A DNA stretch of 64,000 nucleotides, taken from Fusibacter sp. 3D3. Its GTDB lineage: Bacteria > Bacillota > Clostridia > Peptostreptococcales > Acidaminobacteraceae. Both the position numbers and the translations under genes were made by a program. The stretch covers positions 367,843 through 431,842 of the forward strand of contig NZ_BDHH01000001.1 of the NCBI RefSeq assembly GCF_001748365.1. The letters are read 5' to 3'. This document shows, piece by piece, positions 18,310 through 26,329 of this stretch (position 1 is the first letter of the stretch; every line of letters starts with the position of its first letter). The notes beneath the pieces were generated by a model. It was given only the letters and a program-made list of their open reading frames with translations. It was not told where the DNA came from and searched no databases.

Positions 18310-18551
18310 CATCTACCTCCGAATTTTTGTTTATACCGTTCCTTTTTTCTTTAATTCTATACCTATTATAACATGCGTTTTAAAATTGTTTATTACATTT
18401 CAAAAACAGTATTGAATAAGTAGCTTATTTCATCACGCGTTTTATGGTAAAATGTAGAGTGAAATCATATATCTAATCGGCTGTAGAATTCAAAGTCACG
18501 TTGAGAATGCACGTAATTAAAATTTATTCAGCGTTTATAAGGGGTTAAAAC

Positions 18552-19310
18552 ATGAGTTTTTTCGATTATAAATCCAAAAAGGTCCATTATGTACAACGTG
18601 GTCATGGTAAATCTGTCCTCATTCTCCACGGATGGGGCACTAATATTGAAAGTTTCAATCTCATCATTGAAGACCTTTCAGCACATTATCAAGTCACCGC
18701 ACTTGATTTTCCAGGGTTTGGATTATCAGAAGAACCTGTAGAACCCTTTACACTTTTACAGTACGCAGAGTTAGTGGAGGCTTTTACAACCCATTTAAAT
18801 CTGGAAAATCCAGTCGTCATAGGGCATTCCTTTGGGGGGCGTGTCGCCATTAAACTGGCGCCAAAAAACATCTATGATAAGCTCATTTTAGTAAATAGTG
18901 CGGGCATAAAACCGAAACGAAAATTCAATTATTATTTTAAAGTATACGGCTTTAAGGGTATTCGAGCTCTTGGTAAATTGCCGCTTTTTTCATATGTATT
19001 GGCCGAACCTATCAAGGCATATTCTGAGAAATACGCCAGTCAAGATTACAAGCAAGCCTCACCAATGATGAAAATGGTTTTATCCAAAGTGGTCAATGAG
19101 GACCTTAGAAACTTTTTACCTAAAATTGTCTCACCAACACTCCTCATTTGGGGGGATCAAGATACGGCAACGCCGCTACAAGATGCACAGCTCATGTCAT
19201 CCCTTATTCCTGATTCTGGATTGGTTGTATTTGAAGGTGCTGGCCACTTTACGTATTTAGAGCAACCCACTCGATTTTTGACCATTATAAAAACTTTTAT
19301 TGGAGGCTAA
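18552..19310 (+). CDS. Alpha/beta hydrolase
   Basis: This 252-residue cytoplasmic hydrolase shows the full catalytic set: the oxyanion strand ILHGWGTN, nucleophile elbow GHSFGG (Ser about 97), acidic residue in WGDQDTATP, and His in GAGHFTYLEQP. The substrate cannot be inferred. It is the first gene of a plus-strand cluster; its stop is 3 bases before the MurF-like gene, so the two are co-transcribed. The ATG follows AAGGGGTTAAAAC. A role in processing a cell-wall precursor is suggested only by context. Confidence 0.9.
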   Translation: MSFFDYKSKKVHYVQRGHGKSVLILHGWGTNIESFNLIIEDLSAHYQVTALDFPGFGLSEEPVEPFTLLQYAELVEAFTTHLNLENPVVIGHSFGGRVAIKLAPKNIYDKLILVNSAGIKPKRKFNYYFKVYGFKGIRALGKLPLFSYVLAEPIKAYSEKYASQDYKQASPMMKMVLSKVVNEDLRNFLPKIVSPTLLIWGDQDTATPLQDAQLMSSLIPDSGLVVFEGAGHFTYLEQPTRFLTIIKTFIGG

Positions 19311-19313
19311 TCC

Positions 19314-20915
19314 ATGTTCATAGGGATTTTATTAATACTCGTGCTCATCTTTTTAAGATCCAAAGATGATTTACAAAAGTTCCAACAAAATTCATATCGA
19401 ATCAAACGTTATTCAAAATGGCTCATGAGTAAACACAATTCATTTTTGAGACCTCACGAATGGCTCTATGTCCTCGGCGCTATTTTATTGCTCTATACAA
19501 ATGCCTTTTATTTTAAAATTTTAGGCTTACTTTTAATACTTTTGGATTATTATTTCTTTTGGCTCATTAAAACCGCTACCAAAACAAAACTTAAACTCAA
19601 CATGACCGCACGTGTAAAGCGCATGATGTTTACCAACGGCTTGTTATTATCACTTTTATTCGCCATTTGGTTTTACGCCTCAGATTCTGCAAAAACACTT
19701 GTTTCGACACTTATTGCGGTGCTTTATCTCGGATCCTTTTTACTGACCATGATCAGCAATCTGATCAACATGCCCATTGAAACACAAATTAACAACTACT
19801 TTTTTGCGGATGCGCAAAAAATCATGGCTAAAAATCCAAACTTAACAGTTATCGGCATCACCGGAAGTTATGGTAAAACCAGCACTAAAAATGTACTCTA
19901 TCAAATGCTCTCAAAAGATTTTAATGTCTTGATGACACCTGAGAGTTTTAATACCAAGATGGGATTGACCAGAACCATAAGAACATATCTCAAGCCCACA
20001 CATCAAATTTTAATCGCTGAAATGGGCGCGAAAGAGATTGGTGACATCAAAGAACTCTGCGATTTTGTCCACCCCAAAATGGGGATCATCACTTCAATCG
20101 GACCTCAACATTTAGAAACTTTTAAAACGCTTGAAAATGTCATTGCTACCAAAGGCGAACTCTTTGAGTGTCTTTTGCCAAACGGCACTGCCTTTGTCAA
20201 TGTGGATGATGAAAACATTTTGAAATTACCCAAACGTGAAGATTTGAAATATGTGCATTTTTCTACAAATACGGATTATAAAGCACTCATACCACTACCC
20301 GATTATGCGATCGAAGATGTTCATCTCTCTGGGAAAGGTTCTAGCTTTACGCTGGTTCATATCCCGAGCAAAAAGAAAGTGCGTCTCAATACCAAACTGC
20401 TCGGGCGTCACAATCTGGCGAACATCGTTTCAGGCGTGGCGGTCGCACTTGAACTGGGTGTCAGTATGGAAAGACTTAATACCCTTATCGTTGATATCAA
20501 CCCAATTGAGCATCGACTATCCTATAGACGCGTCAACGACACTTATACCTTGCTAGATGATGCTTTTAACGCCAATCCGATTGGTTCCAAAATGGCCCTT
20601 GAAGTTTTAGACCGATTTGAGGGCAATTCTAAGATCATCATCACCCCTGGGATGGTAGAGCTGGGTTCAGCTTCTTTTACACTCAACAAGCAATTGGGCG
20701 AACAAATCTCTAGAGTATGTGATTTCACAATTCTAGTGGGCAAAAAACAAACAGAACCCATTCAAGAAGGTCTAAAAGAAAATCACTATCCCTCTTCTAA
20801 ACTCTATATTGCAAGCGATCTTTCTGATGCCTTTAGAAAACGGGATGAAATTATAGCTAAAGATGATGTGGTTCTAATTGAAAACGATCTTCCGGATACC
20901 TTTAATGAAATTTAG
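19314..20915 (+). CDS. Mur ligase family protein (MurF-like) with N-terminal membrane region
   Basis: The Mur ligase part (about 175-530) has the ATP loop GITGSYGKTSTKN, the central motif EMGAKEIGDIKELC and DDAFNANPIGSKMAL. These place it nearest MurF, which adds D-Ala-D-Ala to UDP-MurNAc-tripeptide. About 170 N-terminal residues hold several hydrophobic helices not found in housekeeping MurF, so this one is membrane-anchored. The gene directly downstream is a D-Ala-D-Ala-type ligase, which would make the dipeptide substrate. A second, ordinary murF is expected elsewhere. GGAGGCTAATCC precedes the ATG. Confidence 0.85.
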   Translation: MFIGILLILVLIFLRSKDDLQKFQQNSYRIKRYSKWLMSKHNSFLRPHEWLYVLGAILLLYTNAFYFKILGLLLILLDYYFFWLIKTATKTKLKLNMTARVKRMMFTNGLLLSLLFAIWFYASDSAKTLVSTLIAVLYLGSFLLTMISNLINMPIETQINNYFFADAQKIMAKNPNLTVIGITGSYGKTSTKNVLYQMLSKDFNVLMTPESFNTKMGLTRTIRTYLKPTHQILIAEMGAKEIGDIKELCDFVHPKMGIITSIGPQHLETFKTLENVIATKGELFECLLPNGTAFVNVDDENILKLPKREDLKYVHFSTNTDYKALIPLPDYAIEDVHLSGKGSSFTLVHIPSKKKVRLNTKLLGRHNLANIVSGVAVALELGVSMERLNTLIVDINPIEHRLSYRRVNDTYTLLDDAFNANPIGSKMALEVLDRFEGNSKIIITPGMVELGSASFTLNKQLGEQISRVCDFTILVGKKQTEPIQEGLKENHYPSSKLYIASDLSDAFRKRDEIIAKDDVVLIENDLPDTFNEI

Positions 20916-20960
20916 GCTTATGGATTGGCCTTAAAATCCAAATCTGTTTTTTAGGAGAGT

Positions 20961-20990
20961 ATGGCATACCATACAATATCTTATGATTAA
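20961..20990 (+). CDS. Nine-codon upstream ORF coupled to the Ddl-like gene
   Basis: The AGGAG at 20953-20957 is placed to serve the ATG at 20961, not the ligase start at 20983. The frame encodes MAYHTISYD and its TAA overlaps the ligase ATG by 8 bases. This fits a leader peptide that delivers ribosomes to the ligase start. There is no evidence that the peptide itself acts. Confidence 0.45.
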   Translation: MAYHTISYD

Positions 20991-22149
20991 TATTGGCGTT
21001 TTTTTTGGGGGAACCAGCGTAGAACACGAAGTATCCATTATCACTGCACAACAAGCAATTAGTCAGCTCCTTGACATGAAACATTATAAAATCGTACCGA
21101 TTTACATTTCCAAAGACAACAATTGGTACACTGGGGACTACCTTCTAGAAATTGAACATTTTAAAGATTTAAAAAAAGTGATTGCATCAAGTCATCGCTG
21201 TCATATGGTCAAAGCGGATAAATGCGCACACCTCATTCATGCAGAGATGAAACTTTTCAAAAAAACTTATATCTGCGACATCGATCTCGCCTTTCCAATC
21301 ATACATGGCACAGGCGGCGAGGATGGCAACCTTCAAGGGTTTCTAGAGCATATGGCAATTCCATATGTAGGGTGTAATGTCCTTGCAGCATCGCTCACAA
21401 TGGATAAAATTGCCTCGAAACTCTTTTTACAGAATTCAGGTATTCGGGTCGTTGAAGGCGAATGGTTCTACTCGCACCACTGGAATCAATACGCCTCTTC
21501 CATTATAGAGGATCTTGAAAAAAAGCTCTCCTATCCTCTGATCGTCAAACCCGCCGACATTGGTTCGAGTGTAGGCGTAAAACCTGTGAAGACAAGAAGT
21601 GCACTCATCGAAGCTATTGATTTTGCAAAACAGTTCTCCACTCGCATTCTCATTGAAAAGATGCTAGATGATATGCGAGAAATCAATATTGCCGTGCTCG
21701 GCGATAGCGAAAAATTGAAATTATCCGTTTGTGAAGAACCCCTTACCGCTTCTGATTTTTTAACCTACGAAGACAAATATGTCAACGAAGCGGGAAGCAA
21801 AGGCATGTCTTCTGCAAAGAGACAAATTCCTGCAAAACTGAGTGACTCTTTAAAAAATGAAATTGAATGCATGGCAGCAGAGGCTTTTATTGCACTTGAC
21901 TGTGCTGGCGTTTCAAGAATTGATTTTATGATTGATCGAAAAACGAATTTACCTTATATAAATGAATTCAATACCATTCCAGGATCACTTTCATTCTATT
22001 TATGGGAGGCCACTGGTGTAACGTTCAAGCAAATGCTCGAAGAAATGATTGAGGCAGCTTATAGAAGTCACCGTCGAAAAAGTAGTTTGATTCGCTCGAA
22101 CAGCATCAATATTCTTTCAAAGGCAGACTTAAGTGGCATTAAAAAATAA
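20983..22149 (+). CDS. D-alanine--D-alanine ligase family protein
   Basis: This ATP-grasp enzyme joins D-Ala to D-Ala or a related D-amino or hydroxy acid. The N-terminus MINIGVFFGGTSVEHEVS is standard for Ddl. The ATP-grasp core has IVKPADIGSSVGV, DFMID, and the C-terminal metal site NEFNTIPGS. The protein is 388 residues, longer than the usual 300-360. The segment after TYEDKY is enlarged compared with classical Ddl, so substrate choice cannot be read safely. It lies between a MurF-like ligase and a VanR/VanS-like pair, so it may make a variant dipeptide. The start has no strong ribosome site of its own. Confidence 0.88.
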   Translation: MINIGVFFGGTSVEHEVSIITAQQAISQLLDMKHYKIVPIYISKDNNWYTGDYLLEIEHFKDLKKVIASSHRCHMVKADKCAHLIHAEMKLFKKTYICDIDLAFPIIHGTGGEDGNLQGFLEHMAIPYVGCNVLAASLTMDKIASKLFLQNSGIRVVEGEWFYSHHWNQYASSIIEDLEKKLSYPLIVKPADIGSSVGVKPVKTRSALIEAIDFAKQFSTRILIEKMLDDMREINIAVLGDSEKLKLSVCEEPLTASDFLTYEDKYVNEAGSKGMSSAKRQIPAKLSDSLKNEIECMAAEAFIALDCAGVSRIDFMIDRKTNLPYINEFNTIPGSLSFYLWEATGVTFKQMLEEMIEAAYRSHRRKSSLIRSNSINILSKADLSGIKK

Positions 22150-22186
22150 ATTTTAACCCTTAACGATAACAGGAGGCAATTTAAGT

Positions 22187-22870
22187 ATGGAAAAAATACT
22201 CATCGTTGAAGATGATCTTCAGATCCAAACCTTGATCAGAGATTATGTTAATGCTTCTGGCTATATTGCAGTCACCGCATCTGATGGCGAAGAAGCCCTT
22301 CAAAAATTCGAATCTGAAAAACCAAGTCTTGCGTTGCTCGATATCATCGTGCCCAAGATTGATGGTTTTGAAATCTGTCGTAAGATTCGCAACGAATCCA
22401 ATATCCCCATTATCATGCTCAGTTCAAAGAAAGAAGATACCGATAAGATTTTAGCGCTAGGTCTTGGTGCTGATGATTACATCGAAAAACCTTTTAGTCC
22501 ACGTGTTCTCGTTGCAAAAATTCAATCGCAGTTTAGACGTGTGAACGAACTTTCAGGCACGCCTGTAACGGATACACTTAAAATCAACGATCTTGAAATT
22601 GATATCAAAGCTAGAACCGTCACTGTTAACGGTGTGAACATGCCTTTTTCGGTGAAGGAGTTTGAAATTCTAAATTATTTGATGGTCAATAAAAATCAAG
22701 CACTCTCTCGCGAGAAAATATTTGATGAAATCTGGGGCTATAACGAATACGGTGACATTAATACAGTCACTGTACATGTTCGCAAAATTAGAGAAAAGAT
22801 TGAAAAAAATCCATCAGAGCCCGAATACATTGAAACCGTTTGGGGTATCGGTTATAAATTTAAAGGATAG
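22187..22870 (+). CDS. OmpR/PhoB-family response regulator (VanR-like)
   Basis: This 227-residue DNA-binding regulator has a receiver domain (1-120) with acidic pocket E8/D9/D10, phospho-acceptor Asp 52 in LLDIIVP, and Lys in EKPFSP. The C-terminal winged helix (130-225) ends in the family pattern TVHVRKIREKIE...YIETVWGIGYKF. AGGAGGCAATTTAAGT precedes the ATG. It is followed 5 bases later by its histidine kinase. Likely targets include its own cluster and the ligase genes upstream. Confidence 0.95.
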   Translation: MEKILIVEDDLQIQTLIRDYVNASGYIAVTASDGEEALQKFESEKPSLALLDIIVPKIDGFEICRKIRNESNIPIIMLSSKKEDTDKILALGLGADDYIEKPFSPRVLVAKIQSQFRRVNELSGTPVTDTLKINDLEIDIKARTVTVNGVNMPFSVKEFEILNYLMVNKNQALSREKIFDEIWGYNEYGDINTVTVHVRKIREKIEKNPSEPEYIETVWGIGYKFKG

Positions 22871-22875
22871 ATCAC

Positions 22876-23946
22876 ATGAAACTTCTAAAAATATCTTTAC
22901 GTATGAAAATCATCTTTTTTCTCTCCAATATGATTATGTTCACGACTATCTTTGTCTTTTATATCTTCTTTACTTATAAGATTGATAAAATTCAACAAGT
23001 TTCCTTGTTTAAAAGTCCTTACCTGCTCTTAGCGGTTCTCGTCACCGTGTTGATCGTCTACTTTATGGTCATGATCATGTTGATTACAAAGTATATCTTC
23101 GAACCCATTTCTGAGATGAAAAAAGCAGCTGAGCAGATTAAAACAGGCAATCTCAATTACCCCATTCAATTCACTGAGGGCAATGAAATCGGCGAGTTTT
23201 GTAAAGAATTTGATAAAATGAGAATTCGTTTAAAAGACACGATTCTGGAACAACACGAACTTGAAAAAAGACGGAAAAGGCTCATTGCAAGCATTACACA
23301 TGATTTAAGAACGCCGCTCACCTCTATAAAAGGTTATGTGGAAGCGCTTCAAGATGGTATCGTTAAGGACAAAGAAACCTATGACAAGTACCTTGCAACC
23401 ATAAATGAAAAGTCTGACCTCTTAAATCACCTGATTGATGACCTTTCCGTTTATACCAAGCAAGAATTGGGTGAATTCACTCTTAATATCGAGCGTATCC
23501 ATTCAGGGCGCCTTCTTAATAACTATTTTAATCACAAGCAATACGATTTTAAATACTCTGATATTGAGCTCGTTTTAAAAAAACCTTTTATTTCAACCTA
23601 TATTAACGTAGATCCCTATCGGATGACACAGATCCTAGATAACCTTTTAAGCAACGCCAAAAAATATGCGCGCACTCAAATCATCGTATCAACAAAGGTT
23701 ATTCAATACCATCTTCGAATTTCAGTACAAGATGATGGCGAAGGCATTCCCGAGGATTTTATCCAAAATCTCTTTGATCCCTTTTTTATGGTCAATAAGA
23801 AAAAAGATCAAAAAGAAAAAGGTGGCTCGGGACTTGGTCTTGCCATTGTCAAACAACTTACTGAAGCCCATGATGGCGAAATACTCGTTGAGAGTGTTCT
23901 GGATCACGGGACTACTTTTACCATTGAAATTCCAATAGATCGATAA
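22876..23946 (+). CDS. Membrane sensor histidine kinase (VanS-like)
   Basis: The kinase partners the upstream response regulator. It has two N-terminal membrane helices (about 12-32 and 48-72) with a very short external loop, then a HAMP linker (about 72-125). The HisKA helix follows, with the phospho-acceptor in SITHDLRTPLTSIKGY (His about 139), then the ATPase domain with DNLLSNAKKYA, QDDGEGIPED and GGSGLGLAIV. The tiny external loop suggests it senses an event in or at the membrane rather than a large ligand. It is 356 residues, typical for the type. Confidence 0.95.
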   Translation: MKLLKISLRMKIIFFLSNMIMFTTIFVFYIFFTYKIDKIQQVSLFKSPYLLLAVLVTVLIVYFMVMIMLITKYIFEPISEMKKAAEQIKTGNLNYPIQFTEGNEIGEFCKEFDKMRIRLKDTILEQHELEKRRKRLIASITHDLRTPLTSIKGYVEALQDGIVKDKETYDKYLATINEKSDLLNHLIDDLSVYTKQELGEFTLNIERIHSGRLLNNYFNHKQYDFKYSDIELVLKKPFISTYINVDPYRMTQILDNLLSNAKKYARTQIIVSTKVIQYHLRISVQDDGEGIPEDFIQNLFDPFFMVNKKKDQKEKGGSGLGLAIVKQLTEAHDGEILVESVLDHGTTFTIEIPIDR

Positions 23947-23961
23947 TCAAAGGAGGTCTCC

Positions 23962-25623
23962 ATGAAATGTCCAAATTGTAGTTTTATGAACCCCGACCAA
24001 AGTGTCATGTGTAAAATTTGCGGTTATGAATTTGATACAAATCCAGCCCCAAAAGGCACTCATAAACACGATCATGCTGCCGTATCAAGTGATGACGATT
24101 CTGAAATGGAAGTCACCTTTGATACTTTGTTTGGTGTTCGCTCTAATCCACGTAAAATCAAAAATCCTTTAGATAAATCCAAGGATAAAAAACGCAGTCT
24201 TGATGCAACAGATGCGCTCTCTGAAGAATCCGATTCTCAAAATCAAGACTCACCGTCTGAACCTAACCCTCACGAGGATTCAGCTTATGTTAATTCAGCT
24301 TATAATCATACATCCAGTGTGCTCCGACCTCACATCCCCGTATACGATTACGATACAGATGAATTCGATAACAGCCTTGAACCAAGCGCTTCTAGAGAAA
24401 CGCATGCAGATGAAAGTGAAGAAGAGGCAACCGAATGCGCCACTGAGAATGCAAACGAAGCCGTTTCAAGTCATGTATTCCTTGACGAGAATGGCGATGT
24501 TATTGATATTGAGCTTGTTCAAACGGGAGATATTCAAAATGATTTTTATACTTTAGATGAAGCAATTTTAGATGAAGATGATCAACAAACCAACAATAGA
24601 AAAGTTACGATTATTTTGTTGGTTGTGGTGGTTTTATTAATCGCTCTTGTCTTTGCACTTGCCAGTTCAAAATTGAAATTTAACCCATTTGCCTCTGAAC
24701 CAGCCGCACCCATTTCAGAACCTGTGGATAACACACCCGCTGATGTTAATAATCCACAAACTGACGCTGTTATCAACATCGGTCCTGACAATACAGTCAA
24801 CGCTTTCTTTAATGAACTCCCAGGATATGTGAATGATAACAACATTTCATTTTCAATGTATTTTAAAACGCCTCAATCTGCACTTGAAATTCTAACCGCC
24901 TTTAAAAATAAAGGCCACATTGACAAAATAGAATTTGATATCTCAGATACGACCTTAAGCGATGAAAATACAGCCTCAGTCAATGTCATTAGCAGCATTG
25001 ATCGCACGAGCGAAAACAAACACCTCATCAGTCAAGATCAGTGGCAATTTACACTTACATTAGAAGGGGATGCATGGTTAATTCAAGATTTTTCGCTTAA
25101 CGATCAAGACTCCAGCGCTAATAGTTCAAACAACGCTACATCTAATGCTCCGACTGCATCCACTGAAAACTCAGCTACAACTTCAACGACGACTTCAACC
25201 CCGCCTATTAAGCCTGAAGGCTTCGTAAAATCGGGCGGTTTTAAGGGTGGCATCATCACGGATGGACAAGATATCAGTGGTATTCGATATGGCAATCACG
25301 ATCAGTACGAACGTCTTGTAATCGATCTTACAGAATGGCATACAGATGGCTCTGCTGTTAAAGTCAGTGAGGCCTGTCATTATGAAACGACCATTTCCGA
25401 AAACGGCCTTGAGGTCAACATCGTCTTATCAGGCGCTCGTGCAGCCTCAGCTGCTGCACCCGTTTTTGCAGATACCAGCAATATAAAAGCCGTAGACATC
25501 TACTATCCTTCTGATGATTCTGTAATTGGTTTATCTATAAAACTTAAAAAGCCAAGCAGCTATAAAGTGTTTTCACTAAAAGAGCCTGGCCGAATTGTAA
25601 TGGATTTTATGCCCGAATCATAA
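23962..25623 (+). CDS. Zinc-ribbon, membrane-anchored protein with AMIN-like C-terminus
   Basis: Domain order: a cytoplasmic zinc ribbon (C3, C6, C17, C20), a long acidic, Ser/Asp/Glu-rich disordered stretch (25-200), and one membrane helix (about 213-235, VTIILLVVVVLLIALVFALA). An extracellular domain of about 120 residues follows, then a Ser/Thr linker and a C-terminal AMIN-like beta domain (about 420-550, ending EPGRIVMDF), a fold linked to binding of wall structures. AGGAGGTCTCC precedes the start, 15 bases after the kinase stop. It may couple cytoplasmic state to the wall, in line with the cell-wall genes upstream, but no function is proven. Confidence 0.8.
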   Translation: MKCPNCSFMNPDQSVMCKICGYEFDTNPAPKGTHKHDHAAVSSDDDSEMEVTFDTLFGVRSNPRKIKNPLDKSKDKKRSLDATDALSEESDSQNQDSPSEPNPHEDSAYVNSAYNHTSSVLRPHIPVYDYDTDEFDNSLEPSASRETHADESEEEATECATENANEAVSSHVFLDENGDVIDIELVQTGDIQNDFYTLDEAILDEDDQQTNNRKVTIILLVVVVLLIALVFALASSKLKFNPFASEPAAPISEPVDNTPADVNNPQTDAVINIGPDNTVNAFFNELPGYVNDNNISFSMYFKTPQSALEILTAFKNKGHIDKIEFDISDTTLSDENTASVNVISSIDRTSENKHLISQDQWQFTLTLEGDAWLIQDFSLNDQDSSANSSNNATSNAPTASTENSATTSTTTSTPPIKPEGFVKSGGFKGGIITDGQDISGIRYGNHDQYERLVIDLTEWHTDGSAVKVSEACHYETTISENGLEVNIVLSGARAASAAAPVFADTSNIKAVDIYYPSDDSVIGLSIKLKKPSSYKVFSLKEPGRIVMDFMPES

Positions 25624-25738
25624 TAACTGAAGTATAAAATTGAATAGATTCTTACCCAATTCTAATCACAGACTAATGCATCTTATATCTATACTTGCTA
25701 AACTGTATTTAATAAGTTTATATGAGGAGGTGTATTAA

Positions 25739-26200
25739 ATGCTATTTTCACTAATTACTATGGCAATCGTAGGCAAACTACTCCACAACAAAGGTTACGA
25801 GATTGAAAAACTCATCCCCTTTGTTTTAATCGCAGGTTTAGTTGCTTATTTCATTCCAATTGGCGCCATTATTATATGGCCTTTTAAAGTACTGTTTGGT
25901 ATTATAGGCGGTATTTTGGGGTTTGTTGGTGGTATTTTTGGATCCACCATTGGCGGAATCGGTGGTATTACAGGTGGTGTTGTCGGTGGCATCGGTGGTC
26001 TTATCGGCGGGGTCTTAAGTGTCGTTTTCGGCATCATTGGTGTGATTCTTGGCATTATCGGTATTGCCATTGGTTTAGCCTTTGGACTTGTTGGGCTTGT
26101 ACTGGGACTTGTCTTCCTATTCTTTATTCCCGCGACCATCCTATTCGTCGTTATTAAAGTGCTCCATTCAGAAACAAAAATAGCTCCTGACAGACGTTAA
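25739..26200 (+). CDS. Glycine-zipper membrane protein
   Basis: This 153-residue protein is almost wholly hydrophobic. One helix (about 20-45) is followed by about 85 residues built from GGI, GGV and GIIG steps (about 50-125). Such glycine zippers pack helices tightly or form pores and oligomers. It ends in a short charged tail (HSETKIAPDRR). A strong GAGGAGGTG precedes the ATG. It has no recognised family. It sits at the end of the plus-strand cluster after a 115-base gap, so it may have its own promoter. Confidence 0.7.
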   Translation: MLFSLITMAIVGKLLHNKGYEIEKLIPFVLIAGLVAYFIPIGAIIIWPFKVLFGIIGGILGFVGGIFGSTIGGIGGITGGVVGGIGGLIGGVLSVVFGIIGVILGIIGIAIGLAFGLVGLVLGLVFLFFIPATILFVVIKVLHSETKIAPDRR

Positions 26201-26223
26201 CCAATATCTATATCTATTCACAC

Positions 26224-26289
26224 TAAAAAAGCGTTCCATTAGGCTTTCATGTCCTCCTATAGAGGGTGGAAAAGCCTTATTGAACGCTT
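26224..26289. terminator. Long terminator-like hairpin beside the IS
   Basis: Arms 26229-26247 and 26271-26289 pair (AAGCGTTC-ATTAGGCTTT type) with one or two mismatches around a loop that has its own small CCTC/GAGG stem. On the minus strand the right-hand side continues as TTTTTTAG, a good T-tract. It lies just after the glycine-zipper gene and just outside the insertion sequence, so it may serve either strand. Confidence 0.7.
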
Positions 26290-26329
26290 GTACTATTTTA
26301 CTGCTATGTTTGCTGATTGGAACAAATAA

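Noticed and set aside
18552-23946. Complete vancomycin-resistance operon
   Set aside because: No VanH, VanX, VanY or VanT gene is present. Only a Ddl-type ligase and a VanRS-like pair are seen, which also occur in ordinary wall metabolism.
25846-26139. Proline-rich open frame on the minus strand
   Set aside because: It mirrors the glycine repeats (GGN) of the real plus-strand membrane protein gene.
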